Source: Anthonomus grandis grandis (Eukaryota > Arthropoda > Insecta > Coleoptera > Curculionidae). From it: a stretch of DNA of 64,000 bases. The notes beneath the pieces are model-generated. The model did not search any database, was not told the origin of the DNA, and was given only the letters and a program-made list of their open reading frames with translations. Shown piece by piece: positions 35,460-46,619 of the stretch; the stretch's first letter is position 1, and every line of letters starts with the position of its first letter. Location of the stretch: positions 7,232,698-7,296,697 of the forward strand of contig NC_065564.1 in the NCBI RefSeq assembly GCF_022605725.1, written 5' to 3'. A program made the translations under genes and the position numbers.

Positions 35460-37165
35460 AAAATCGCCTGTATCAACCTACTCATATCTCAAAAACCAAC
35501 AGTGGCTTTTTGAAAATTCCTGCTGTGCCTTATTAAAAACACATGAGCGCACGTCACTGTTTCGGATTTAATGTTATAGCTCCGCTAGTTTCATTGGAAA
35601 ATGACTTCAAAGTGGCCTTTAGTTATTTTTAAAAATTTTTATATTAAAACTTTATTTATTAAAACCGCCTGTATAAACCTACTCATATCTCAAAAATTAA
35701 CAATGATTTTTAAAAAATTCCTGTTGTGGCTTGTTAAGGACACATGAGCGCACGTCACTGTCTAGCGTTTAGCACTTCAGTTCCAGTAGTTTCCTAGACA
35801 GAAAACTTCAAATTCACCCCTGATCAATAATTTAATTTTTCATATTAAGATTTTATTAAAACCGCCTGTATAAACCTACTCATATCTCAAAAACTAACAA
35901 TGATTTTTTTTAAATTTCTGTTGTGGCTTGTTAAGGACACATGAGCGCACGTCACTGTCTAGCTTTTAACACTTCAGTTCCAGTAGTTTCCTAGACATAA
36001 AACTTCAAATTCACCCCTGATCAATAATTTAATTTTTCATATTAAGATTTTATTAAAACCGCCTGTATAAACCTACTCATATCTCAAAAACTAACAATGA
36101 TTTTTTTTAAATTTCTGTTGTGGCTTGTTAAGGACACATGAGCGCACGTCACTGTCTAGCTTTTAACACTTCAGTTCCAGTAGTTTCCTAGACATAAAAC
36201 TTCAAATTCACCCCTCATCAATAATTTAATTTTTCATATTAAAATTTTATTAAAACCGCCTGTATAAACCTACTCATATCTCAAAAGCTAACAATAATTA
36301 TTTGAACATTTCTAATGTGGCTTATTAAGGATACATGAGCGCACGTCACTGTCTAGCTTTTAACACTTCAGTTCCAGTAGTTTCCTAGACATAAAACTTC
36401 AAATTCACCCCTCATCAATAATTTAATTTTTCATATTAAAATTTTATTAAAACCGCCTGTATAAACCTACTCATATCTCAAAAACTAACAATAATTTTTT
36501 GAACATTTCTATTGTGGCTTGTTAAGGACACTTGAGCGCACGTCACTGTTTAGGTTTCAATGTTCTAGCTGTGCTAGTTTCGTTGCAAAACGACTTCAAA
36601 GTGGTCCCTAGTCATTTTTTTTATTAAAATTTTATTAAAACCGCCTGTATAAACTTACTCATATCTCAAAAACTAACAATGATTTTTTGAAAAATCTTGT
36701 TGTGGCTTGTTAAGAACACTTGGGCGCACGCCACTGTTTGGCTCTTAAGATTCTAGATCAAAATCATCTTTAAATTCGACCGTAGTCAATAATTTGTATT
36801 TTTATATAACAAGTTAAGTTAGACTGCTTGGACAAATCTGCTCACATCTCAAAAACCACCAATGTTTTTTTCAAAATTCTTGATGTGTGTTGTTAAGGAC
36901 ACTTGAGCGCACGTCACTGTCTAGTTTTTAATACTCTACTTCTACTAGTTTCATTGGCAAAATATTTCAAAATCATCCCTAGTCAATAATTTAATTTTTT
37001 ATATTAGAATTTTGTTTAGACCGCCTGGACAAACCTGCTCATATCTCAAAAACTAACAATAGTTTTTTGAAAATTCTTGATGTGTCTTATTAAGGACACT
37101 TGAGCGCACACAACTGTGCAATAATGAACATCCTAACTCTACTAGTTTCATTGGAAAATAGAGAG
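35460..37165 (+). repeat. ~197-bp satellite array, plus orientation, ~9 copies
   Basis: A variant subfamily with 'cgcctgtataaacctactca' and 'cacatgagcgcacgtcactg'. Three adjacent units (about 35,830-36,440) are nearly identical, including 'ttcagttccagtagtttcct'. The last unit is the cap-adjacent variant (cacacaactgtgcaataat). Confidence 0.95.
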
Positions 37166-37300
37166 AAACTTTAAAGTCCTCCCTACCCACTGGACCCTAC
37201 GGCCGCACAAATCTGGCAATATCTCAGCTGCGTAATGAGTGATTTAGCACAACTGAGTTGAGTTGGACACTCTCCCCTCCTCTTGCCGTGCCAATGAATA
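37166..37300 (+). repeat. Satellite end cap, copy 3
   Basis: Shares 'actttaaagtcctccctacc', 'ggccgcacaaatctggcaat' and 'aactgagttgagttggacac' with the other two caps, but is shorter. Homology fades near 37,300. Confidence 0.85.
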
Positions 37301-37442
37301 ATATATGACTTACTATGAATAGGATGACTGGCACATATGTATTAAATATTTTAACGAATTAAATAATATTGTAAATATTGTTATATAAAAATATAGTGTT
37401 ATTAAATTACCAACAAATGAAAAACCTTTTTTTGTTCAGAAA

Positions 37443-37640
37443 CTAATTGCCTAAGCAAGGTTCAATAGGATATCGTTGTAATTTCTGAAATATGGCTTTT
37501 AAAACATCATTTTGTACAACATTCAGTGGTTCGATAGTGTTTATGTACAGACCACTCCACGCAATAACAGCATATTGCAGAATAGGCTCCATACCTCCAA
37601 AACTGATCAAAACATAAAATACGAGGTTAATGTACACTCT
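37443..37640 (-). pseudogene. Non-LTR reverse transcriptase C-terminal fragment
   Basis: On the minus strand the frame reads ILQYAVIAWSGLY, then EPLNVVQNDVLKAIFQK, then RYPIE. This matches the 'ES-L-YGI--WG--Y---I-PL---Q---LK-IF-K---YPT-LL' region after the polymerase domain of Jockey/CR1-like retrotransposons. It is a different element from the one at 19,533 and in the opposite orientation. The frame is open for about 70 codons, but no upstream polymerase domain is found, so it is a fragment. It sits between a satellite cap and the 200-bp repeat array. Confidence 0.7.
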
Positions 37641-37689
37641 ATATTGCCACCCCACTACAGCCCTAGCGAAAACCTGAAAATGACAACTA

Positions 37690-38800
37690 TAGCGCCATCT
37701 GTTGCTTGCTGTTTATAACTACCAAACAAACTAGTGGCAGACCCGCACTTCACTTGTCACCTGTCATTGCTTGCTCATGCAGCTCCATTTCTAACATCGT
37801 CACTTGTGAAATAACGTTTTCATCGGCCATTTTGTTGTGCATGTGTCAAAATTCTTTCAAAATGGGAAATTTTTGCCTCACATGCCTCTTATAGCGCCAT
37901 TTGTTGCTTATTGTTTATAAATAATAAGCAAACTAGTGGCAGACCCGCACTTCACTTGTCACCTGTCATTCCTTGCTCATGCAGTTCCATTTCTAACATC
38001 GTCACTTGTGGAATAAAGTTTTCATCGGCCATTTTGTTGTGCATGTGTCAAAATTCTTTCAAAATGGGAAATTTTTGGCTCATATGCCTCTTATAGCGCC
38101 ATTTGTTGCTTGCTGTTTATAAATACCAAGCAAACTAACATCGTCACTTGTGGAAGAATATTGCCATCGGCCATTTTGTTGTACATATGTCAAAACCCTT
38201 TCAAAATGGGAGACATTTTGCTCATATGCTTCTTATAGTGCCATTCTCATCCGCCATTTTGTTGTGACTGTGTGAAAGTTCTTTGAAAATGGCGGACAGT
38301 TTGCACATGTGCCGCTTATAGCGTCATTTGTTGCTTATTACTTAGAAATATCAGGCAAACTAGTGACAGACACTCACTTTACTTGTCACTGTTTGCTCAT
38401 GTAGTTCCATTTCTAACATTGTCACTCGTGAAAGAATATGTCCATCGGCCATTTTGTTGTACATCTCTCAAAATTCTGTCAAAATGGGGGACGTTTTGCT
38501 CATATTCAAACTATCGCGCCATCTGTTGCTTACTGTTTAAAAAAATCACACAGACTAGTGACAGACTCGCACTTCACTTGTCACCTGTCATTCTTTGCTC
38601 ATGCAGTTCCATTTCTAACATTGAAACTAGTGACAGGTCGCCGTATTTAACTTATCAGTGCGTGCATGCATCTCTAACTGTATTTGTGGGACAACATTCT
38701 CATCCGCCATTTTGTTGTAGATATGTGAAAGTTCTTTCAAAATGGCGGACGTTTTACTCATATTCCTCTTATGGCGCCATCTGTTGCTTGCAAAAACACC
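37690..38800 (+). repeat. ~200-bp tandem repeat with ATTTTGTTGT and TCAAAATGG blocks, ~6 copies
   Basis: Units contain 'gcgccatctgttgctt', 'actagtggcagacccgcac', 'cttgtcacctgtcatt' and 'catcggccattttgttgt' with 'ttctttcaaaatgg'. The first step is 203 bases (37,821 to 38,024); later units are shortened. The open frames, such as 38,383-38,826, are translations of the repeat and not genes. Confidence 0.9.
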
Positions 38801-38829
38801 ACAGCAGGTCTTGCTGGGGATACTAAAGG

Positions 38830-39660
38830 TGCGTATACACTTCAAGTTCAACTTCCTGGGAGAATATTTTTAGTTCTTACAGGCAGTTGACTAGAAAGAG
38901 AGAGAGAGACAGGCAGTCGAGTGTAGTCAACCAGGTTCAGGCACAACTGCCTGTAAAAATTTTGTTATTTCTTACTGGTGGTTGTATTGGAAAGAGACAG
39001 GCAGTCAGTGTACTCTTTGTTTCTTATAGGCAGTTGAATTAGAAACAGAGACAGACTGAATTTCAATTATTGACTGCAGAAATTGGTTCATTTTGCTGGT
39101 TGTTGGTCCTCACTTCTTGTGTGGCCTGCGAGTTCTCCCGATATAGAGGCTATTGAGTTTGAAGGTTTAATCTGAAGGATGGAGAATGCGAAGATGGAAT
39201 GGAGTGAGTGAGTGAGAAGAAGGCGAGTTCGGGAGAACGACCCAATAGGAGTCAGCGTACCGCGTGAGAAAGTCCGGCTTCTTGGCCGCCTTGGAATGCA
39301 CGAAATGTTAACTGAATACCGGCTTCGGCAATTTTATCGGCCTTTATACAGAGTGTGCCACGATATTCGGCCGTCGGAGAATTATTCATGACGATTTCTG
39401 GACGTTTTTTCTTTATTCTCTTCTTCTTCTTCTTCTCCTCTATCTTCTTCTTCTGCCTCGAAAGTCGCCTAATCGGGGTTATCACGCAACCCGGTCGTCA
39501 GCTGATTTAACAACGAAAACAGCCTCTTATATTCGATAAATAATTCCGTAATTAACAGTGTTGATTTAATTTCGGTACGACCCGCGCGTATCTTGATGGG
39601 GTCAACAGAAAATTATCGGGAGCCACTTCCTGTCGCCCTGGCCGCCTCGTAACTATAAGA
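38830..39660. other. Spacer with diverged CAGGCAGTTGA repeats; no gene
   Basis: 'acaggcagttgactagaaag' recurs in diverged form about three times between 38,880 and 39,050. The rest has only pyrimidine-rich runs (39,410-39,455). No gene recognised. Confidence 0.45.
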
Positions 39661-40110
39661 ATTGTCTGAGAAAATCTATGGGTGTTAAGTCCGGTCACAT
39701 AGGAACTTTATTTTTTGTTCAGTTGACTCTCCTTTCGTCCGCACCTTCAGGACTTATTAACTACGTATAATCTAGTGACAGTTACATCCTCCCTCCCTAT
39801 TCACCGTGTTTATTGCACAAATGCATTAGGCCGTTAAGGAAAAGTCTATGGGTGCTAGATCCGGTTGTCTCGCCGGCTTGGGAACTTTATTTTCTACGAT
39901 TGGCTGCCCTGCAGGTGCATTCTCCCTTTGGGGCCTTAACTACGTATAGTCTAGTGACAGTTTTATCACTCCCTCTTTTTCATCGGGGTTATTACGCAGA
40001 TGCTTGAGATGAGGTCTATAGGCTCTAGATGCGGTTTCATTTTCGGCTTAGGAACTTTACTTTCTTCAGTTGACTGCCCTGCAGACGCATTCTGCCCCTT
40101 ACTACTATTC
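39660..40110 (+). repeat. 170-bp tandem repeat, ~2.7 copies
   Basis: 'tctatgggtg' with 'ccggt' or 'gcggt' and 'ggaactttattttctnc' recurs at about 39,677, 39,847 and 40,017, in steps of 170. Units also carry 'ctacgtataatctagtgaca'. A lone related piece is at about 45,469. Confidence 0.8.
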
Positions 40111-40444
40111 TTCTTCCGCTTAAAAAATCGTGGTGAACACGACGTTCTGTAAACTTATTTTAATAGGATAAGAAAGTCATGGCTTCTGGTGAATTTTGAT
40201 TTTGCCCCTTACTATGGCCCTTGGCAACAATATGATCAAGCAGACTAGAGGGAGGAGAGGTATCTTGCCTGTGCTCGGTGGGTCCAAAAATCCTGTATGA
40301 CAAAATCGCTAGCCCCACAAGGCTATTCTAGGACTGGCGTTTGCGCAGTAGACAATAGCAATAACGAGAGGGACAAAGAAACGAGGAAATGAAAGAGATA
40401 GTCAATGAGGCGCGTGAGAGAGTAAGGGAAACGAGGTGGTTCTA
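40111..40444. other. Spacer, nothing recognised
   Basis: No gene or array; a purine-rich stretch near 40,360-40,440. Confidence 0.4.
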
Positions 40445-43400
40445 AAAAGTAATCAATTTTTTTTGAAAATTTTTGTTGCGTCTTGTTAAGGGTACTTGAG
40501 CGCATGTCACTATCCAGGTTTTAACACTCTAATTCCGTTAGTTTAATTGGCAAAAAACTTCAAAGTAATCTCTACTTATTAATTTAATTTTTTTACTGCA
40601 ATTTTGCTTAAACTGCCTGCACAAATCTGCTCATATCTCAAAAACCAACAATTTTTTTTTGAAAATTCTTAAAGTGTCTTATTGAGGACACTTGAGCGCA
40701 CGCCACTGTCCAGGTCTGAACACTCTAGCTTCGCTGGTTTTATCGGCAAAAAAATTCAAAGTTAGCCCCAGTCAATAATTTAATTTTTTAAATTAAAATT
40801 TTATTTAAACCGTCTGCACAAACCTGCTCATATCTCAAAAACTAACAATGTTTTTTTGAAAATTCTTGAAATGTCTTATTGAGGATACTTGAGCGCACGC
40901 CACTGTTAAGGTTTTAAAACTCGAGTTCCATTATTTTTATAGGAAAAAAAATTCAAAGTTATCCCCAGTTAATAATTAAATTTTTTATATGCGAACTTTA
41001 TTTAAACCGCCTGCACAAACCTGCTCATATCTCAAAAATTAACAATGTTTTTTTGAAAATTCTTGAAGGGGCCTATTGAGGACACTTGAACGCACGCCAC
41101 TGTCCAGGTATGAACACTCTACCTTTGCTGGTTTTATCGGCAAAAAAATTCAAAGTGCTCCCTAGTCAATAATTAAATTTTTTTATATGCGAACTTTATT
41201 TAAACCGCCTGCATAAACCTACTCATATCTCAAAAACTAACAATGTTTTTTTAAAAATTTTTGAAGTGTATTATTGAGGACACTTGAGCGCACTCCACTG
41301 TCCAGGTCTGAACACTCTAGCTTCGCTGGTTTTATCGGCAAAAAAATTCAAAGTTATCCCCAGGTGTTAATTTGATTTATTAAATTAAAATTGTATTTAA
41401 ACCGCCTGCACAAACCTGCTCATATCTCAAAAACTAATGATGTTTTTTTTAAAATTCTTGAAGTGTCTTATTGAGGACACTTGAGCGCACGCCACTGTCC
41501 AGGTCTGAACACTCTAGCTTCGCTGGTTTTATCGAAAAAAAAAATTCAAAGTCATCCCCAGTCATTAATTTAATTTTTTACATTAAAATTTTGTTTAAAC
41601 CGCCTGCACAAACCTGCTCATATCTCAAAAACTAACAATGTTTTTTTAAAAATTCTTGAAGTGTCTTATTGAGGACACTTGAGCGCACGCCACTGTCCAG
41701 GTCTGAACACTCTGGTTTTGGTAGTTTTATCGGAAAAAAAATTCAAAGTTATCCCCAGTCGTTAATTTAATTTATTAAATTAAAATTGTATTTAAACTGC
41801 CTGCACAAACCTGCTCATATCTCAAAACCTAACAATGTTTTTTAAAAAATTCTTGAAGAATCTTATTGAGGACACTTGAGCGCACGCCACTGTCCAGATA
41901 TGAACACTCTAGCTTCGCTGGTTTTATCGGCAAAAAAATTCAAAGTTCTGTCTGGTCAATAATTAAATTTTTTATATGCGAACTTTATTTAAACCGCCTG
42001 CATAAACCTGCTCATATCTCAAAAACTAACAACTTTTTTTTGAAAATTCTTGAAGTGTCTTATTGAGGACACTTGAGCGCACGCCACTGTCCAGGTATGA
42101 ACACTCTAGCTTCGCTAGTTTTATCGGCAAAATATTTCAAAGTTCTCCCTAGTCAATAATTAAATTTTTTTAATTAAAATTTCATTTAATTGCCTGCATA
42201 AACCTGCTCATATCTCAAAAACTAACAACTTTTTTTTTAAAATTCTTGAAGTGTCTTATTAAGGACACTTGAGCGCACGCCACTGTCCAGGTCTGAACAC
42301 TCTGGCTTTGGTAGTTTTATCGGAAAAAAAATTCAAAGTTATCCCCAGTCGTTAATTTAATTTATTAAATTAAAATTGTATTTAAACCGCCTGCACAAAC
42401 CTCCTCATATCTCAAAACCTAACAATGTTTTTTAAAAAATTCTTGAAGAATCTTATTGAGGACACTTGAGCGCACGCCACTGTCCAGGTATGAACACTCT
42501 AGCTTCGCTGGTTTTATCGGCAAAAAAATTCAAAGTTCTGTCTGGTCAATAATTAAATTTTTTATATGCGAACTTTATTTAAACCGCCTGCATAAACCTG
42601 CTCATATCTCAAAAACTAACAATTTTTTTTTTTAAATTCTTGAAGTGTCTTATTGAGGACACTTGAGCGCACGCCACTGTCCAGGTATGAACACTCTAGC
42701 TTCGCTAGTTTTATCGGCAAAATATTTCAAAGTTCTCCCTAGTCAATAATTATTTTTTTTTAATTAAAATTTCATTTAATTGCCTGCACAAACCTGCTCA
42801 TATCTCAAAAACTAACAATGTTTTTTTAAAAATTCTTGAAGTGTATTATTGAGGACACTTGAGCGCACGCCACTGTCCAGGTCTGAACACTCTAGCTTCG
42901 CCGCTGGTTTTATCAAAAAAAAAATTCAAAGTCATCCCCAGTCATTAATTTAATTTTTTACATTAAAATTTTGTTTAAACCGCCTGCACAAACCTGCTCA
43001 TATCTCAAAAACTAACAATGTTTTTTTAAAAATTCTTGAAGTGTCTTATTGAGGACACTTGAGCGCACGCCACTGTCCAGGTCTGAACACTCTGGTTTTG
43101 GTAGTTTTATCGGAAAAAAAATTCAAAGTTATCCCCAGTCGTTAATTTAATTTATTAAATTAAAATTGTATTTAAACTGCCTGCACAAACCTGCTCATAT
43201 CTCAAAACCTAACAATGTTTTTTAAAAAATTCTTGAAGAATCTTATTGAGGACACTTGAGCGCACGCCACTGTCCAGATATGAACACTCTAGCTTCGCTG
43301 GTTTTATCGGCAAAAAAATTCAAAGTTCTGTCTGGTCAATAATTAAATTTTTTATATGCGAACTTTATTTAAACCGCCTGCATAAACCTGCTCATATCTC

Positions 43401-44660
43401 AAAAACTAACAACTTTTTTTTGAAAATTCTTGAAGTGTCTTATTGAGGACACTTGAGCGCACGCCACTGTCCAGGTATGAACACTCTAGCTTCGCTAGTT
43501 TTATCGGCAAAATATTTCAAAGTTCTCCCTAGTCAATAATTAAATTTTTTTAATTAAAATTTCATTTAATTGCCTGCATAAACCTGCTCATATCTCAAAA
43601 ACTAACAACTTTTTTTTTAAAATTCTTGAAGTGTCTTATTAAGGACACTTGAGCGCACGCCACTGTCCAGGTCTGAACACTCTGGCTTTGGTAGTTTTAT
43701 CGGAAAAAAAATTCAAAGTTATCCCCAGTCGTTAATTTAATTTATTAAATTAAAATTGTATTTAAACCGCCTGCACAAACCTCCTCATATCTCAAAACCT
43801 AACAATGTTTTTTAAAAAATTCTTGAAGAATCTTATTGAGGACACTTGAGCGCACGCCACTGTCCAGGTATGAACACTCTAGCTTCGCTGGTTTTATCGG
43901 CAAAAAAATTCAAAGTTCTGTCTGGTCAATAATTAAATTTTTTATATGCGAACTTTATTTAAACCGCCTGCATAAACCTGCTCATATCTCAAAAACTAAC
44001 AATTTTTTTTTTTAAATTCTTGAAGTGTCTTATTGAGGACACTTGAGCGCACGCCACTGTCCAGGTATGAACACTCTAGCTTCGCTAGTTTTATCGGCAA
44101 AATATTTCAAAGTTCTCCCTAGTCAATAATTATTTTTTTTTAATTAAAATTTCATTTAATTGCCTGCACAAACCTGCTCATATCTCAAAAACTAACAATG
44201 TTTTTTTAAAAATTCTTGAAGTGTATTATTGAGGACACTTGAGCGCACGCCACTGTCCAGGTCTGAACACTCTAGCTTCGCCGCTGGTTTTATCAAAAAA
44301 AAAATTCAAAGTCATCCCCAGTCATTAATTTAATTTTTTACATTAAAATTTTGTTTAAACCGCCTGCACAAACCTGCTCATATCTCAAAAACTAACAATG
44401 TTTTTTTAAAAATTCTTGAAGTGTCTTATTGAGGACACTTGAGCGCACGCCACTGTCCAGGTCTGAACACTCTGGTTTTGGTAGTTTTATCGGAAAAAAA
44501 ATTCAAAGTTATCCCCAGTCGTTAATTTAATTTATTAAATTAAAATTGTATTTAAACTGCCTGCACAAACCTGCTCATATCTCAAAAACTAACAAAGTGT
44601 TTTTGAAAATTCTTGCTGGGTCTTGTTGAGGACACGTGAGCGCACGCCACTGTCTTTGAT
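40445..44660 (+). repeat. ~197-bp satellite array, plus orientation, ~21 copies
   Basis: A subfamily with 'cgcctgcacaaacctgctca', 'gaggacacttgagcgcacgc', 'tccaggtctgaacactctag' and 'cttcgctggttttatcgg'. The array has no cap: the last monomer breaks off at about 44,660. Repeated 60-66-codon frames are by-products of the monomer. Confidence 0.95.
41535..44588 (+). repeat. Exact 1,380-bp higher-order repeat (7 monomers)
   Basis: 41,535-43,208 equals 42,915-44,588 with no mismatch that I could find in 1,674 bases, at an offset of exactly 1,380 (seven ~197-bp monomers). Neighbouring monomers within the unit differ noticeably. This indicates block duplication, not uniform monomer similarity. Within the unit a trimer offset of about 591 bases is also visible. 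Confidence 0.9.
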
Positions 44661-44679
44661 TCAGGCAGTTTTGACAGTT

Positions 44680-45340
44680 TTCCTTGACTCCTCGACTTTA
44701 TTTCATATTTATCCATTTATTTTGTATACAAAGAGAATTTTTGTTGGCCTGGGTAAGCCAACTGGAAACTCTTCTTCTTCTTCTTCTTTTTTCTATCAAA
44801 TGTAATTTCTATTGTAAAGTTTAATGACAGTATGGTCCAACGTAAGTTTTCATTAATTCCCCCACTCGTGATCCTTTTATTTCTTGGCAGTTTAACTCGT
44901 CTTTTGTTCTTCTTCTTTTCGTTCAAAGGCTTCAGCTACTGTAACATTTAATAACAGTATGTTCCAACGTGAGTTTCCTTTAATTCCCTCACTTTTAACG
45001 TTAAAAGAGATTTTTTTGTTGACCTGCGCACTTGGAATTTTAATTCAAAACTCCTCTTTTTGTTCCTCATCTTCTTCTTCTTTCTTTAATTCGAAGGTTT
45101 CAGTTACTGACATGAAGCATAAATCCGTGCATGACAGCATACTCACTCCTAATCAAATTGTTTTTTTTTAACCTGCGCACCAACCAATTTAAGTCGAAGC
45201 TGCCCCTCTTCCTCTACTTAGACTTACTTTGCTTCAAAAGCTTAAGCTGCTCAGATGGGCTTTACAGGAACCGACTGCTGACATGCGCACTTGATCGTTT
45301 AAAAATCTGCGTCTCACTTCTTCTTCTATTAATCCTGACT
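44680..45340 (+). repeat. Diverged ~210-bp repeat with pyrimidine-rich runs
   Basis: Three or four loose copies of a unit with 'ttcttcttcttcttt', 'taatgacagtatggtccaac' or 'taacagtatgttccaacg', and 'cctgcgcac'. No coding potential recognised. Confidence 0.5.
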
Positions 45341-46371
45341 ATGCATTGAAATTGTCAATAATTAATTGGTCGCTTGGCGAACCAAACTTATCAACTTTTT
45401 AGGTTAGATTCCTTCTTCTTATTCTTCTTAGCATGATGTGGTTAAGTCCCCATTCTCCTGTGTGTGTTCTATGGGTGTAAAATCCGGTGATCTCGCTGTC
45501 CCTTGCTCGTGCACCCGAGATCACGGTGAAAACGCGTGATCGACTGTGAAATGGCTGATAAGTCAGCCCCTGCGGTAGTGTTAACGTTTTCGCCGTTGCG
45601 TTGGCCAAATTAATGTATGCCGCACTGATAATAATCGTCGCTTGTCGATTCATTCATTTCGTTCATTCATTATTTCCGTTCGGCGATTTTGTGAATGAAC
45701 GAGGACGGGCGCTCGAGTGTGTGTTTTTTCGTTTTTTTTTATTTTTTAGTTAAAAGATCTTCGTGGGCCAACTGCGGCGGACAAACGGCGCACGGCCTAT
45801 AGCCGAGAGTGTTTTTCCTACTGTTGGCATTCCTGTGCGGGTTTTTTTTTTGCGCTGTATCCATACGTAGTTGATACAGAACCGTTTCGGCAGTACTGCG
45901 AGTGAGTCGTCGTCGTTTTTTTTTTAAATATTTAATCGGCACTAAAATATAAATAATTATTTATCCTTATCGCGGTACCTATAGAAACGCGAGTGGCGCC
46001 ACCGGCGGCCTATAATGTTTCCATTGTGTTTTTTCGTCTCGGCGCCATGCTTAAATAACATTGTTTTTATTAATCGTATAATTCGGTATTTTCGGTAAAC
46101 AACACGTGGAAAGGTGGAAAACTCGCGTGTGACGTCACGGCCGCTTACCGTGCATATATGATAATAATATGCTCTAGGAATTCCCGGTACGGATTGCACC
46201 ATCGGTATTTATCATGCTGAATCGACACTTTTTTTTTTTGTTTTAGGTTGGCCACTAGAGGACTACACTCAAACGAGACTGGTTTTCACAGTGATTTGAC
46301 AGATTTTTTCGATATTCTGAGATCATTGTGAAAGCTGATTTTGTTGAGTTTTCGTCGTGGGAAAAACAGCA
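45341..46371. other. Intergenic, no gene recognised
   Basis: Somewhat GC-richer, with CpGs, a TGACGTCA site near 46,131 and T-runs. Minus-strand frames (45,399-46,202) show no known domain. Confidence 0.4.
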
Positions 46372-46606
46372 AAAAAAAGGAAAGCCAAAGACCCCCCAGA
46401 GGCGGTTTAAATCTGCTGTGATTTGAAGTAAGGTAGTAGTTTGTTGCTTAAAACTTATCCCCTGAGAGAGCGGACTTCCCCGATCATCACCTTTTTTTTC
46501 TCCCCCTTTTGAACCTCCACAAGGTCGGAAAGAGGCGGTGAGAGTTACATGCTTGGCCCCCTCGTGAAGATTCACAGAACCTGCTAGAGGCGCCATCTGT
46601 GATTCT
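46372..46606 (+). repeat. Left direct repeat bounding the complex array
   Basis: 'gaaagccaaag', 'ttatcccctgagagagcgga', 'cttccccgat' and 'aggcgccatctgtgatt' appear in the same order at 55,601-55,842 in the same orientation, with local divergence. Confidence 0.8.
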
Positions 46607-46619
46607 CGATTAAACTAAC

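Noticed and set aside
38383..38826. 147-codon frame as a gene
   Set aside because: It is a read-through of the ~200-bp tandem repeat; internal segments repeat with the unit.
41866..43446. Two identical 66-codon frames (41,866 and 43,246)
   Set aside because: They are the same satellite segment in the exact 1,380-bp duplication, with no independent coding evidence.
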